A DNA stretch of 64,000 nt from Solenopsis invicta (GCF_016802725.1 NC_052667.1:400501-464500), one strand, 5' to 3'; numbered from the stretch's first letter, positions 11,619-25,809 are shown. The notes: generated by a model from the sequence alone, not told the origin. Made by a program: numbers and translations.

Positions 11619-14153
11619 TTGTTTCCGTTTCTCTTTGTCTTTTCCTCTCCCATCTCCTGCATCTCTCTGCGGTCCTATGAACCTTCATAGTATTATCGTT
11701 ACATCGTTTGTTCCATTTGATTACCCCGACACAATACAGTGTTGTGTGCGAAAACGTCTTGATGCGCGTAATTGCGGCAACAAATTTGAAACACAAATGT
11801 CGCCTTTTTTCTTTACAACCTGCAATAGCGTGAATAAATACGCAAACGAAACGCAGAGTAATACGGAAGAGACGTTTTTTGTCGTCGATCATAATACGTC
11901 GAGCAACTTATAATCTTATTTTCCCTGTCTCGTTCGTGCCCTAGCGACTTAATAAAACTGCGCTTAGGCGGAAAATGCTTCTCCATTACGCGCTCGCCGC
12001 CATTCGTTTTGTTTACGCCACGTAATAATTACACGGTGCATGTTTTTCTCGCGGACTTTGTTCGCACCTAAACTTTCCTCGGTAACGTCATCCTATATAT
12101 ATCATTGTCATCCGGAAATTACCCCGCAGAGTTTCTCGACGATGAGGGAAACGCATGAAAGGGATAAAGTTACGAATTCCCGAATTACGCGAATCTTGGC
12201 GTACTCGCAGCCTGGATTCGACCTATGAGACGGATTAACTTTGACGGAGGAGCAATATTTCCTTTCGGAGTTTGTACTCATATCCCGTGGTAAAAAACGT
12301 TATCATTTGCCAATATATAAATTTAGCGTAAAATTTAAGTAAAATGTTTTCAATGTCGATATGCGTTAAAGGCACAAGTTTAATTTTTAATAATTAACGA
12401 TTTTTAAAAATAAACAAGTTTTCAATGAAAATTTTCGTGAAAGCACAAGCAACTTGATGATTTACGTTTCATCCATTTTTATTATGTTGTAGGTGAAGCG
12501 AATTAATATGAAAAATTAATTTCGACTATATGATAAATTGAAAATTTTACTTTCTATAATGTGCCATAAATTTGTATCTCCTACTACATACGACACCTAT
12601 CTCCGTGATATTCATATTTTCCGGTTACCGTAGTATCACGTAGGATTACACTGAAGCCGGAACAGTGCGTCAGGATAACGCCGAAACAGTATGTATCGCA
12701 TTAAGGATAACGTCAGTCAATACGTACGGGAAACATCGAAGCGTATTCTCTTCTCTAACGTCAAGTACTTATTCATTAACCAAAAAATCAAAAAAATAAT
12801 GATTTAATATCTCTAACTCATTAAATTCATCAAATGAGCTCAAATTCTAATAAAAAAAAATATTAACTTAAAGTTGAATAAAAGTTTTCGATTCTTCCAA
12901 ACCAGCACAAAGACTGACAAAAAAAATATTTTACTCAAAATTGAAAGATTTGGTTTACAATTAAGATTTTGTACACGTATCAAGATTTGAAATATAACAT
13001 TTTAATAAGAATAATTTTCTTCTCGCCACGAGATTGGCACACGAGATATATCTGGGGTCTGCGGAGAGACGAAGATATCAGGACGAAGTGGTTTCAATAA
13101 AAAAAGATAGCACTCTCTCTGTTGCCAGCGGCGCCGTAAGTATGTCCTAAGTGCATTTAACGATTATTTTATATTAACGGGTGAATTTATTAGTGGCCTC
13201 CATTATCGGGGTTTGGCGGCCCCGAGGTGGCCATCTATATGCCTTTCGTTTTACCGAGGAGCCGTGAAGGTCGTAAGAAGAGAGGAAACGAGAGAGAAAA
13301 ACGAATGGAAAGAAGGAGGGTAAGTGAGTTAACGGCGCGGTCTCCGTGTCTTTATCTCGTGGCGGTGGACCGTCTTTTGTTTCACTTGGTGGCTTGTGAA
13401 TACTTGAAGAGATGTCCGGGCCGTAGTGATATCGATAGCGTTACCTCGGCGAGACCTTTATTTGCGCGCAGTAAAAGCTTTTTAAAAATCCAACGCCACG
13501 GTGCAGCGGTGTGACGCAGTTACCGAAACAACCAAATATGACGCCAATGTACGTACGATGTATCGTACATCTGAGATAATGTTAGATTATATTAGATATA
13601 TCGTTCGCAAAATAGCGAAAAAAGTAACATTTTCCGATACGTGGTACATAGTAAACGGCGAATTAATATAACGCGTTCTCAGGGAGAATCGAAGCGAAAG
13701 AGACGAGGATTCATTCCATTCGCCTATAGCTTCGTTGCATTCGCCGGTCCCTAGTGAGTAACTACAACCTCTTTTCAATCCCCGCGAGCGAGGAGGGTGT
13801 CGTAGAGTGGGTAGGGTGGGTAGGGTTTTTCGTGGGACGAGAAGCTAAAGAAGAAGAGGCAGAACCGGAGAAAGACTCTCGGGTTGTTGGGCGAGACCGC
13901 AGGACCGCCATCGAGAGGTTACGAGTCGGTGGCCGAACGGAGAGGGTAGAAGGAGGATGGTTGCGGGTTATGCCGCCCCTGGGACGAGCCCTGATGGGGT
14001 TATGGGCCTCCGAGGCCTACTCTTTCCACCCGGTTTCTACATCCCGTTTTCCTTCCATTCTATTCCATAATACGCCGGGAGATGTATACGTCCTGCAGGA
14101 CGCCCGCAAAATGCGTTCTAGATTGCATTCGGATATAGGGAGATTCACGGCAA

Positions 14154-14157
<4 letters not shown>

Positions 14158-14187
<30 letters not shown>
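14158..14187. repeat. (GA)n microsatellite
   Basis: About 15 GA units. Confidence 0.93.
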
Positions 14188-14190
<3 letters not shown>

Positions 14191-14893
14191 GGCTCCGAGT
14201 TGAAGAAAGAAAACGACGCAACGCAGCAATCCTTGCGCGAGAGATCGGGCTGGGATTTGCGAGGGCGTTCCGATTACCTTTCGCATCGGCGATCCACCGT
14301 ATTCTCCGGACCGAACGACGACGCGATCGCGCGCGCGGGCGCGCGCTTGTGTACATACCATATACTTGCGTTTCCAATACGAAATTTGATCCCAACCCCC
14401 CCATGGGCTATTCAGTCGGGAATTGGACGCTTCGTACTTACCTGAAACAGAAAGAGAAACAAATTATTCGAAAATTGTCTCACTCCGAATGAATCGAAGA
14501 GCGTTTTAAGACTACGCTTTAACGACGTATAATATAAATCGAGATCGATGGTGTTGTCTTACGCAAGAAAAAAGTTTTATGTATTATGAGTTAAGATAAA
14601 TCACCAGACAATTTTGATCATGAATGTAAAAACTGATTTAACGAATCGCGTGGATCTCGAACCTACTTGTTCACGTTTCTTCGTCCGCAACGAATGCACG
14701 ACAAGGATACGTTTCCTGTTACTTCCCCCTCGTTGAACATAATGACGCGCGACGAAACTCTTGCTCGATAACAACTCAGCTGCGTGCACGCGCGCGTGCA
14801 TAGTCGGCATGCTGAAAAAAGCAGTCGTGCGAAGGGCGAAGAGAGATTTATGCTCGCAAGAAAAGAGGAGAAAAAGGAACAGCAGCTCTTCTT

Positions 14894-14933
14894 TGCAGCA
14901 ACAGCGGCAGCAGCAGCAGCGGCAGCAGCAGCG
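14894..14933. repeat. Interrupted (CAG)n repeat
   Basis: CAG units broken by CAA and CGG. They yield poly-Gln or poly-Ala in overlapping frames that have no other coding support. Confidence 0.85.
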
Positions 14934-15870
14934 AGTCGCGCTGGGAATCGAGAACGAATCTTATACGAATCTTATACGCGTCTGACTCGCGGCTCGCGTA
15001 CAAAGGGAAAGAAGAAGCAGACACCCGGGAGAAGGAGGTTCATGCCGTAATTAATAAACCGGTATGCTAATTTCTGCGAGGACAGAACGCGCGCGCGTTT
15101 TCTCCTGGCGAGGCAGATACGTCCGGTATAATCCCATGTACCCCGAGGAACAGTGCGGCCTTTCGTAACGTCGACGTACCACGAAAGAGGGAGAACGAGA
15201 GATGTAAGACGAGATAAATTACGCTTGCGCGCGCGCGCACGCTGCCCCGATATAGGGCAAATAGTTTCGCAATTCCGATACGAGCCCGGCTCGTTTCGCG
15301 CTGCCCGTCGGTTGCGACGCACGATCTATCGCGCGAGGTTGAATGATTAATTCCGAAACATCTCGCGCGATAAAAAGAACTTTTGACGTGTTATTATGAA
15401 TTATACGGTGAATCATGCGATAGAGTATGCAAAATGTAATCGCCAAGTATTCGAATATTAATGATAAATGATGTATGGCAGTGAAACTATTTCCTGCCAG
15501 TGGCAGCCAATATCATTTCCTAGATTCGATATTAACGCAAATTATACAATTATTATATATGTATATCGTTCTAAAAGTCTTCAAATCAACATTGAAATAA
15601 TTATATTTAACGACATGAAACATCGTTTTCTCCTATGCGTGTAAAATGATGTAAATGTAAATCAAAATTAATTAACACATCGCAATTGTATCTGTAAGCT
15701 TTTTCCAGCTTTCTTACATCTTAAATCTTATTCGGCAAATTCCGCTAAATACGCGTATAGTACCTTTTGTGTGAAATGGAAGACACGGTGTATATTCGAG
15801 GAAACGACGAACAAGGAGTGGCGCTGGTCCGACGTAAATCAAAACGATGCGGAGGAGTCGGTCGTCACGT

Positions 15871-15872
15871 GT

Positions 15873-15918
<46 letters not shown>
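15871..15918. repeat. (GA)n microsatellite with two GAAA interruptions
   Basis: Roughly 48 bases of GA with two extra-A interruptions. Confidence 0.93.
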
Positions 15919-17681
15919 CATGGCGAAAGAGTAGCGCCTGCCGAGCTTTCCGGCATCACGAGACGACGACGAGCCAGCGAGCTTTGTGCTTTGACGAAGG
16001 GTGTCTCGCGGCAGCCGGAGGGTGTAACCCCGGCTTATTCACAGGCAGGAAGCGAGAAACGAAGGAAACGGAGGACACGAGACACGTCGTCCTTTTACGG
16101 AGCGCAAGCACGTTTTCGTACCGATAACGTCGACCCCATAGAAAACGCGTATGCTTCCTGTTTAAAAGCCATCGATTGTTTCTCCTCGAACATGTCTGAG
16201 ACAGCTGCCCTCTACCCCCTTTCTCCTTCTCACGTCGCGTCGACGAAAAGTTTGTCGGTGAACTGTGTATAAATGCGGTTTTAGCGAATGTCAGTGCGAA
16301 CATGCACGAAAATACGCGGCAGACGTCAATCTGGAAGAGCGAAAAAAGTTTGGCAAACAAAAAGCACGAGTGTGTGTGTGGGCTCGAGCGCAAATAAGTG
16401 GGAGAAGGGGGCACTTTTAATTACACGTTCGATTGCAAGAAGATACGAATAGCGAGAGTGCCGCCGCGCCGCGGAGAATTACGTTGCCGCGATTACATGC
16501 AAAAATACGACCAGTGGCGAAGAGAAAAACTGGTTGCGGACGGTCTCACGGGAACTTTATCATACGGGTAATAAGTGAGACAGCAAAAGAAACGAGCGAA
16601 AGTAATCGAACCTATTAGGCTTGCTGCGACCACACGTGAGACAAGAATGCGCCAATGCATTAAACTGCGAATGTCACGCGTCTCCTGAAAAAAGGGATTA
16701 ACCGCGGATTCCAATTTCAAATCGATTGTCTTAACGCTATCGGTCTAGTCGAATCGAGATCGCGAATAATGTTTAATCGTTAGAAATAACAATTCCAATA
16801 AATCGAGATTTAATTAATGGAATTCGCAAAAATAGGATATCGAACTTTTAAAGACACGCTACGTACACGCTAGAAAAATTTCTCGTCGCAAAGACGTGCG
16901 CGTCCGTTTATACTTTCCTCAAAAAGTTTCAATCGAGAAGCGATGAGAAATCAGATGCGGACATACATCATAGGGTGAGATTACGAGACATCTCGAATTC
17001 TATCTTTACGTGTAATCAAAACGAATGTTTTATTTCATTTAGTCGTCTGATGTATAATAATAGCCTTATTTTTGTACATAGCATTGAATATTCGCAAGTG
17101 ACGCGCGAAGCGAGAATTTTTGCGAGAACATAGGCAATCCACCGTCATCTCGTATAAAACCAATTTCGCGGAGATCGTACGACCGTCTCAAGGAGTTTTA
17201 CGTGCCCGTGAGGACCGATTGTTGGCCACGGGGATTGAGAAAGGGGGCCACGAGAAAAAGACATAGGAGAGATTATATTTCAGGATTTCGCATATGCCAC
17301 GAGATCTTTCGCGTTTCCTGCTATACAGATCCTAGCGCTTCGGCGATTTTATATACACTGAGGGATGTGTCGCCCTTCTAAAACCATTACCAGATAACAC
17401 ATCGGCCCTATTACAATCTCACGCGCGTAACTTCTGCTACTCTCTCCCTCTCTCACGAGATGTATGAACAGCCTGCATTATGCATGTGTGTATCCACGTG
17501 GCATACATATAATACGCAAACGAATTCTATATCGTTTTCCCGATCGGTTTACGATCCGATGTGTCTGTCGTAGTTTTACAATGATAGGAAATATCTCAGA
17601 CAGACAGACGTGTACAGGCGCGCCGCGCGCGTAAGTGCGCTATCGAATCGCGCGCGCGTACGCGTGTGAATACACGTGGAA

Positions 17682-17683
<2 letters not shown>

Positions 17684-17719
<36 letters not shown>
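17684..17719. repeat. (GA)n microsatellite
   Basis: About 18 GA units, next to a GCGC-rich stretch. Confidence 0.93.
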
Positions 17720-17723
<4 letters not shown>

Positions 17724-17789
17724 ACCGCGTCGGGAATCGGGAAAGCTTCATCAAAGTTGCATAAGCAGCTCTTACGAAACGATCGGCCG

Positions 17790-17809
17790 CGATATCCCGC
17801 GGGATATCG
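17790..17809. other. Perfect 20-bp palindrome
   Basis: CGATATCCCG is followed directly by its reverse complement CGGGATATCG with no spacer. Confidence 0.9.
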
Positions 17810-19186
17810 TGGGTGTCCTGTAGGGCGCGTCAGGTCGGCTGTAGCCGGTCCTCCGTTACTTTTTCCACGATAACACGAAGCGCTTGTAAAACGATGGCAG
17901 TAGATCGCCTGGGACAGTTGAGATCGTTACATTAAGTAGTTGAACGTGACTCATAAAATGTTATTCCCTACCTTACTATTTAAAACATTGGAAGGCTATG
18001 TGTCTTGATCTACTTTTAATAAATGTAATATCTATTATTGTCACATTGTTACTTAATCTTATAAATGGTAAAATAACATTATAATCATATAAAAGTATAT
18101 AAAAAAATAAAAGCTTTTCTAAATCTTGTTTTGTGTAATAAAGAAAAGAAACAAATAAAAGAGAAATTTGTCCAACGAGATAAAATAACTTTTTAAAACT
18201 ACGTTAAAATGTGTTACGTATACCGTAAAGTCAAAGTAAGAGTAGACTATTTTCTGTTTAGAATTGGCATCGTTTTCAGCGGCTTAAAAATGGTGCTTAT
18301 TTTCGGTCACCTCGATCGCGTGAGAAACCGTATTATAGGGGTGCGAAGGTGTCTCGTGAGATAAAAGGCTGCATTTTAATGCGTTTCTTATTTCGATGCA
18401 CGCGCGCACACATACGCCCGTGCAAGCATAAATATATCAGCGCCTTTTATACGTCTCATGTAGATCCGCACAGGGAGAAAGACTGTTGGCAAGATACGGC
18501 GGGCTGGTTGACTTGTAGATTTATTGACGAATTTAGCCTCACATTTGTTCGCCAGGATTTCAATACAATTGAAGGATTCTGCCATTGTTGCCCCCGGGGT
18601 GAAACGTCGTCGCGATGCGTCCACCGGATGCGTCGATGGCAAGGGGACTCGCTCTCAATCCGCTATTTGGTATTGTAATAGCACTTTACTTCCGCTTATC
18701 TGGTCTCAATCCGGATTTCTTACGACTTCTTAACAGGCTCGAATTCACACCCTTTATTTAAAACTAGCTCCTGCTTCCTTTTTATAATCGAGCATAAAAT
18801 TATATTTTTCCAATTTCTTTAAGTAATTGATACTTTTTTATTATATTAACAGTAATAACGTAACAGTTAATATTTGATAAAGTTTTAAAGTATCTCCTTC
18901 GTTATCGCAGTTTTTGTTAAAATACCTTCCGTTTCCATAAACGTTTATGTTCAATCTTCTTGAGAGAAGATAAAGAGAGAAAATCAGAAAAATGCGTAAA
19001 AAAATAAAATCGGGACAAAAAGGAAGGACATGGCCAGAGGTCTATACGCGATGCGTGCGGGAGATAGCGGCGGCATATATAGCGAGTCTACCGACCGCCG
19101 TATCGAATAATTGGCTCCCGCGGCAAGTGCACATCCCGCCCATTATGTGCATCACTGCACCGTACACGGCTATGCAGGATGGACGG

Positions 19187-19202
19187 GGTATCGTAGACGA
19201 TA
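19187..19202. other. 7-bp inverted repeat with 2-base spacer
   Basis: GTATCGT and ACGATAC flank AG. Confidence 0.75.
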
Positions 19203-19725
19203 CGCTTCCCCTTCTTCTGCAGATATATCTATCTCTGCCTTACCTCCCTCAAAGATCCTTCAATGAGCACGTAATCGACGCTTCGTTTCGGTACTCTATC
19301 CTTTCAGAGAGAGAGAGAGAGTCCATTTTCCGCTTCGGAAATAAATATTTGCAATATAAAATACTTGGATTTTGTTAAATCGTACAAATGTGCAAGAATG
19401 TGTTTTCAATAAAATTGAATCTTTTAATTGCTTTTTTTATCTTCCTCTTAATAAATTGTATATATCCTCGCGATCATAATATACATATAACAACTAATTA
19501 CATTTTTCTCGAAAACGTACGTTAGACATCTCAGAGTAATTTAGATCGAAACTCAGATGGACACGTTTCATGTCATGTTACTTAGAAATTCCATTATCGC
19601 CGTTAATGCTCGCTCGCATTATCCGAATATGGCGCGGCGCACATCGACGTTGGCGATCTTTTCCGATCGACGATCGCACGACTATAACTCGGCGAAGTCG
19701 TTGACGCGCGGGAGCACCACGCCGC

Positions 19726-19746
19726 GCGCCGCGTCGCGTCGCGTCG
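19726..19746. repeat. Short (CGCGT)n pentamer repeat
   Basis: About three GCGTC units in the same orientation as the larger arrays at 21691 and 26059. Confidence 0.75.
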
Positions 19747-19905
19747 GTGCAGAGTGCAGTCGACCATAATTTCATCAACGGCACGAGTGTGTGCACTGGC
19801 TGCTAGGTATATGCATTTGAATTTGATTAGTGGTGCAAAAGGGAAGGACGGGTAGGTAGCGGAGGGAGGGTCGACCGGTGACACCCTTTGCCACCACAGC
19901 CCCAA

Positions 19906-19942
19906 CCGCTCGCTCGCTCGCTCGTTCGCTCGCTCGCTCGCT
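19906..19942. repeat. (CGCT)n tetranucleotide repeat
   Basis: About nine CGCT units with one CGTT interruption. Confidence 0.9.
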
Positions 19943-20660
19943 GCTGCCACGACTGCACAGTCGTGGCTGCAACTACTGCAATTATCCGCACACGTCATAC
20001 GCGCGCATTACGCCAAACCCCGGCTCTCTATGCCTGCGGTCACCTCGCGCTTCCCACTGACCGTCCCAATTCACCCCCTCCTCCTTCAACAAAGCCACCA
20101 GCTTTGACTGAAAATACGAAATTGTTGAAAACTTTTACCTCATTACCATCTTTTTCAATGACTACTTACAATGCGACCATATTTAGCACTCTCTAGCACT
20201 CTAAATAATTCATTGATCATTATTTAACTTTTATTTGAAACATTTTGTTGTAAATTTTAATACAATAACGCGTGAAAGAGTATACAGTGTAATTTAAATA
20301 TAGATCAATAATATAGTGAATTGAATAGTAAAATAAAATAATAAAATTTTCGAAACTCTCAATAACGCGTTTGCACGACCGATCAGTTCACTCTTATGTA
20401 GCGGTGCCGGCGGCGGGCTTGGCGCAATCCCGTTCATCGACCGTTTGAAAATTATGGTCGATGATCGTTCAATACCTTGGCATCAATCACGCGTTTGCCA
20501 CGGCGCGGCGGCGAACGGCGAGCGGCGAGCGGCGTAGCACACGATCGCATTAAGGAGAACACGATAGCGATAGGAGCGCACGCAGGTCGATCGGCCGATT
20601 CTCGCCGGCAATAAACCGTCTTTACGAGCATTCTGCCTGTTTACCGGCACGGCCGGCACA

Positions 20661-20707
20661 TTTTTTTTTATTTTTTTATTTTTATTTTTATTTTTATTTT
20701 TTTTTAT
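20661..20707. repeat. T-rich (TTTTTA)n low-complexity tract
   Basis: Runs of 4-10 T separated by single A. Read as A-rich in the hth transcript. Confidence 0.9.
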
Positions 20708-20767
20708 CGAACGGAAAGAAGAAAGGGCAGGGAAGGGTGATGGGAAGGGGAAGAAAAACGAAGACCA

Positions 20768-20789
20768 ATATACATGTCTACATGTATAT
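20768..20789. other. 10-bp inverted repeat with 2-base spacer
   Basis: ATATACATGT and ACATGTATAT flank CT. Confidence 0.88.
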
Positions 20790-21690
20790 TTTATCGTCGT
20801 CGCCACCGCCGTCGCAAGTCTCGAATCGAGCGACCCGCCTCCATCGCGCTCGCTCCGAGTTAGGTTTAATTAAAACCTAAATCGTATTTAACTGCGCCGT
20901 AAAACAAGCCTGATGTCTTTCGTAGCAGCATGCGCGGTAGCTACCAAACGTGCAGTCTTTACTCTCGACGCGACTCTGCGCAACTTCTTTTCGATATTAA
21001 CGTGGAATTCAGAACAACGCGATTGATGAAACGATAAAGGTAAGACAAACACGATGCTACTCACATGATTCTTATCGTTAAGCATGCCAAATTTTATTGA
21101 TGTTCTTTTCGTGCCTATCCAAATATTCACGGTATGATGATAACGTTGATTCAAGTCTCGTCTATTTGTTATAAACGTATGGAATTATGTTACGATTTTA
21201 TCAAATCCAAAAAAAAAAAAATCTTTCCGTATCAACATCGTACAGAAAAATGCAAAAAATAAAAAATGATATCTATTAACATGCTAGCGAGAGCTGAATA
21301 CATTTTTGGCGTACGATATCCGCGTACAGGCCCTAGTATGGCGTCGAACCCGGCGGAAGGATTCCCATCCAACCAATCCCTCTTCTTCTCATGGCTCCGT
21401 ACACCACCATTCCCGTTGATGGGGAACGAGAAAGACGACCAAGAAGGAGCGAATAACGGCGGAAAAGAAGAGAGAAAGGGAGAACAAGAGTCTCGCGTAT
21501 AGCCGCACGGCAATAACGCCGAGCACCAGACGCTAATAACAGACCGTACCGGCTGCCCATAGGCCATCCCAGGCAATGAAACGGGACCAAATAAAAATCA
21601 CAGGGGAATTATTATGGTGGACGCGAGTGTGGCGCGCGGCGGGAGAACCGAACCTCGGCAGAGAACCGAGTTCTGTGACCCGCGCGGGCG

Positions 21691-21715
21691 CGCGTCGCGT
21701 CGCGTCGCGTCGCGT
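21691..21715. repeat. (CGCGT)n pentamer repeat
   Basis: About five CGCGT units. Confidence 0.9.
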
Positions 21716-22588
21716 TGGTTCGCTCGCCCGACACGTAGAGATTTCCCAGCGTGACGATTTTGCGAGGAGTTATCGCGCCAATTTCGCGCCCCGGGCTCTC
21801 GCTTCCGATACGATACGCAATTAATTGCTCTGTCCTTCTTTACGCCACAGAACATTGGACTGTCGCGTCATTCGCACGCAGATTCACCTTGCACATGTCG
21901 ACTGCGAAAAAATTTATCAATTCGATCGTTGTTCTTTTGAGAAGCTATCGTAGTGCAATTTTTTTCAAATTATTTCTCAATTTAATATTTAAAAAAATAG
22001 ATTTAAATACATATTTATACCCAAACATGTATTTGTATTAATGTACCAAATTGTGCGTTTTCTTAAATGTTTAATATTATTAAAATAATATTCTTTTTAG
22101 CAATCAAGACTGATTTGTTAATGATTTAGATTTTCTCTCGGTAAAAAAAGTTCTATTTACGAATTAATTAGCTATTAGCAAGATACAGTCTATTAGTCTT
22201 AACAGCTGGAGCTACTAATAAAAATCTCTTGATCTCTTTTATTAATCCAAGAATTTTAGCAAAAATATCTAGAGTTTTTAATTGAAAATCTTATTTAAGC
22301 GAAATTCCGCTAGTGGAGGTGTGCAGTAAGAAATGAAAGGTGATCGTCGAAACTACAGAGTACAGACGATCGAAAGCGAAGAATGAAGGGTGGTGGTGCG
22401 CGCGATTTTCACCAACGTGCAATCATCATCTCCGTGGGAAATCCGTAAGATCAAGGTGCGACGATGCGAGGCGCGGCCATGCCAGGATCTCGCTCGCAGA
22501 TAAAGGCTCATCTTTAAATGCACCGACACGAGGTTGGAAGGTGCGACCTTCGCGTGCACGCACCACTGCCCTTAGGTTGTACCGTCCG

Positions 22589-22609
22589 CCGCGCCGCGCC
22601 GCGCCGTCG
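22589..22609. repeat. (CCGCG)n pentamer repeat
   Basis: About four CCGCG units. Confidence 0.85.
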
Positions 22610-25600
22610 AGTCGAGGACGGACGAGAAGGGAAGAAGAGGAATAACGCGGAAAGAATTACACGGTAAAGAAGGGGAGATGCGCGCGAAAGCACCAGATGG
22701 AACCTGGACGAATCCGAGTCAAGACGGAGACGGAGACCTCCGAAAGAAGAATGGACGATCGCAATGAAGATTTTAACTGGTACCGCGATCCTCACCGACC
22801 GCCCGAATCGTTTCTTTTCTCTCGTCTCCCGAAGAACGACTTGGGCATTTGTCTTTTATTTTTCGGAAACAATTTACCAAAATTACAACACAACATCATG
22901 ACCTTTACCGAAATTATTCATCTAAAGTACACGAAAAATTTTACAGAAATTTATACAAAAATCACTCTACACGTGAAAAAAAAATGAATTAATGACAATT
23001 AACTTATCCATCTTTTTCAGTAACGTCTTGGTTAATTGTATAATCAGAAAATGTCTAATCGCTTAATCAAGCTTCGTATCTCTATTCGTCTGCTAGGATG
23101 TCTGCGAACAACGATACATAAATTCCGCGCGGTCATTGTAATTGGCCCGAGACAATATTGGTGTCTCCAAGGATAATCCTCAACAAATTGTCATTGACGA
23201 CAGGCGATCTTGTCATGACTCGAGACCAGAGATCTGAGACGTTTGCACAACTTAAATGATACCCGTGATCATTAGTATATATTTCCTTTTTTTCTTTTTT
23301 CTTTTTTTCTATCGAAGAAGAAAAAAAAGGTTTTCTACACACGCCATAGAAGATAACGATGATATTCTACGCTTCGGGCATGTCACGGAGGCATGCGTAA
23401 TTATCGCAACTGCACAGCAAAGCGTACAAAGAGGAGAACGCATCGTTTCGATTATCGACGAGCTCGCACGATCGCGTGCGTAATTGCACGCGTTGCAACC
23501 TCGTCCCTGCTGCGACGCGCAAGAGCCGATCTTCTTTCGGCATCTTGAGCATCGCGACAATTACGTACCTTCTGATCTCTTAGATTATGGTCAATTACTT
23601 TTAACATTAAATCATTGATGAAACGAATGGCGAATCTTGCACTGAATAACGAGAGAATATTCCCCGCGTGGCGCAGCAGCATCGGGTTCTCACATGCAAT
23701 TTTAATGCACTCCACGCATCTCGCTAAGTATAGGAGCAGCGACTAACTACCAGGTGCAAACGAATACTCGCATTAGTCGACGCAACAGAAATTAATAACG
23801 CTAGATAAATCGGGGATAGTTGAAACATCGACGTCAGTCATCGGTGCATGGCAGTCGGATGCAGGCTATATATAATTAGTCAAATCACGTTCGGTATAAT
23901 CGCAATATTAGTTTCGCGGAGAAACATTAAAATATTTGTACCGTGTCTTTGTAACACTTTTAATTACAGCTCGCTCCTTTTTTTTCCTTTTAGCTGTCAC
24001 GTCATTTTTATCCGCGAAAATAAAAGTAAATGGAAGTAAATCCGTTTTTCTTCGTTTCTCTCTTTTTCTTTTTCTCCCTTTTTTTTTACACACAAGAAAG
24101 TACGGAAAATGTCCAGGCTGAAGGAGCAAGTGCTAACCACGGTAACGCTGCAATGCAATCTCCCCATAAAGGAGTGCGCACAAAACATTCGCGTGCACGC
24201 GGATGCGTACATGTATGTGTATACATGGACCAAGTACGCGCGCATGCACGTGAGTTCGCCCTTACGCGATACGTATACGCATACACGTGCAGAAATGTAC
24301 GCCCACACGGTTCGCCGGCACACACGTCCGGTGAAACATGCGAGAGACGGGAGGCAGGTGCTCCGCGCGCCATTGGCCACCTCACCAGCATGGCCGTACC
24401 CCTTTTCCTCACCAACACCATCGTACAGCACCAATGTTACCACGACTTACGAAGATACCTGCACGTTTAAAGGGAGGCTCGTATTAATATTCGCCATGGA
24501 AATATTATTGTATCGCTGAAAGGGCACTCGCGCCGTCAATCGTTCACCACCCTCTTTCGTTAGAAAAATTATTTGCGAAAATATTGAGTTAATTAAAAAA
24601 GAATCTTTAATGTTATAGAAACGAAAAGAGAAATAAAAAAAAATAGTTATGTCCATTAACTTGTAAGTTGGTAAGAAAGTTTATGAAACTTTGTAACGAA
24701 TCAGTTTGATTAATTAAATATGTGTTTCACATACCTTTTAATTTAACATACATTATTATTCTATGTATTTCGATTAACTGTCTTGTACATTGGCAGACGT
24801 AATAATAGAATAGCAATTACAATATCGCGTTTGCAACTTGGTTCAAGTTATTAATAGTACAGTGACAAAATAATTTGTGTTCATATAACACGCAAATAGA
24901 CTTGCTCTCTTTTTCTCATCGTAAAACGTAAAAGTTGTTCAGCCTGGCAATTACTACGAGACTTATCGACGAACTATTATTGAACGGCTGCCCTTTCTCG
25001 CGAACTCTTTCAAGAAAGCAGAAGAAGAAGGCGATTTCGCCGGAACTTTGCCGGCAGAGGAATCGCACAGCAACTCGCCAGCAGCAACAGCGGGAGGGCT
25101 CAATAATTATCGCTCGGGAGTTTCGTTTCGGCCGCGGCTACTACTGTATATTGAACGCGAAAACACATACATATATATATGTATATACATGGTACATCGA
25201 CATAGAGAGATACGCGATCTCCGTTTCACCGTAATGGCAGACTCGCCCCAACCGAAGCAATTAGAAGTACGAGGTAAACACAGAGCAGTGCGTTCCCGAG
25301 CGGAGCCATTCGGCGCGTTGGTCCGGCGCGTTATTTTCTTCTCGCTCGACTGTAAAGGCTGTAATTAAATATTCCGTGGGGCGCAGGGTGGCCTCTGCTG
25401 AAGAAACGTACGGTTCCCTTCTGAGAGACGACTAGAACCACCTTTCCTCGTCCTCGCACTCCTCGCGCGTATCGCTTCGCTGATGAAGAAAAGATAGATA
25501 GACACGCCGGTAGTTTTGGCACGCACGTGTGTATAAAATAGATAGAGAGTCAGCTCGATGAGACAGTCAGCTCAACGGAGAGGAAGAGAAAGAAAGACAC

Positions 25601-25805
25601 AACAGCCCCGGGGATTTAAGTTTCTATAAATCATCTTGGTCTCTCGAAATTCGGACCTGTATTTACGACCCCTCGACCTCAGCCGGTGCCTGACCCACCG
25701 AGACCGCCTTGTCTCATCTGCTCCTTTGTATTTAACTGCGAAACCTTTTAACGACAACTAAGTGTTCCAGCGGCCCTGGTCCGTCCGAGTGGCATGCCGT
25801 TCTCC

Positions 25806-25809
<4 letters not shown>

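Larger units (their letters stand above)
8400..20380. other. Non-coding intronic stretch rich in GA and GT repeats
   Basis: No supportable gene. Troughs lie near 8450-8700, 9480-9660, 10200-10560, 12290-13020, 15500-15720, 17950-18250, 18770-18990 and 20200-20360. Most GC-rich blocks between them carry a long simple repeat: GGC at 9260, GT at 10656, CT at 11591, GA at 14158, CAG at 14894, GA at 15871 and 17684, CGCT at 19906. Open frames here mostly translate these repeats. Confidence 0.7.

Noticed and set aside
13700..13760. Minus-strand peptide with a Gly-Glu-Trp run, checked as the conserved insect hth exon upstream of the homeodomain
   Set aside because: Only a few residues are similar, and the position is on the wrong side of the helix-1 exon.
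14784..15050. Poly-Gln or poly-Ala frames that might suggest a transcription-factor exon
   Set aside because: Only the CAG repeat supports them. The residues on either side are basic and low-complexity with no conserved motif.
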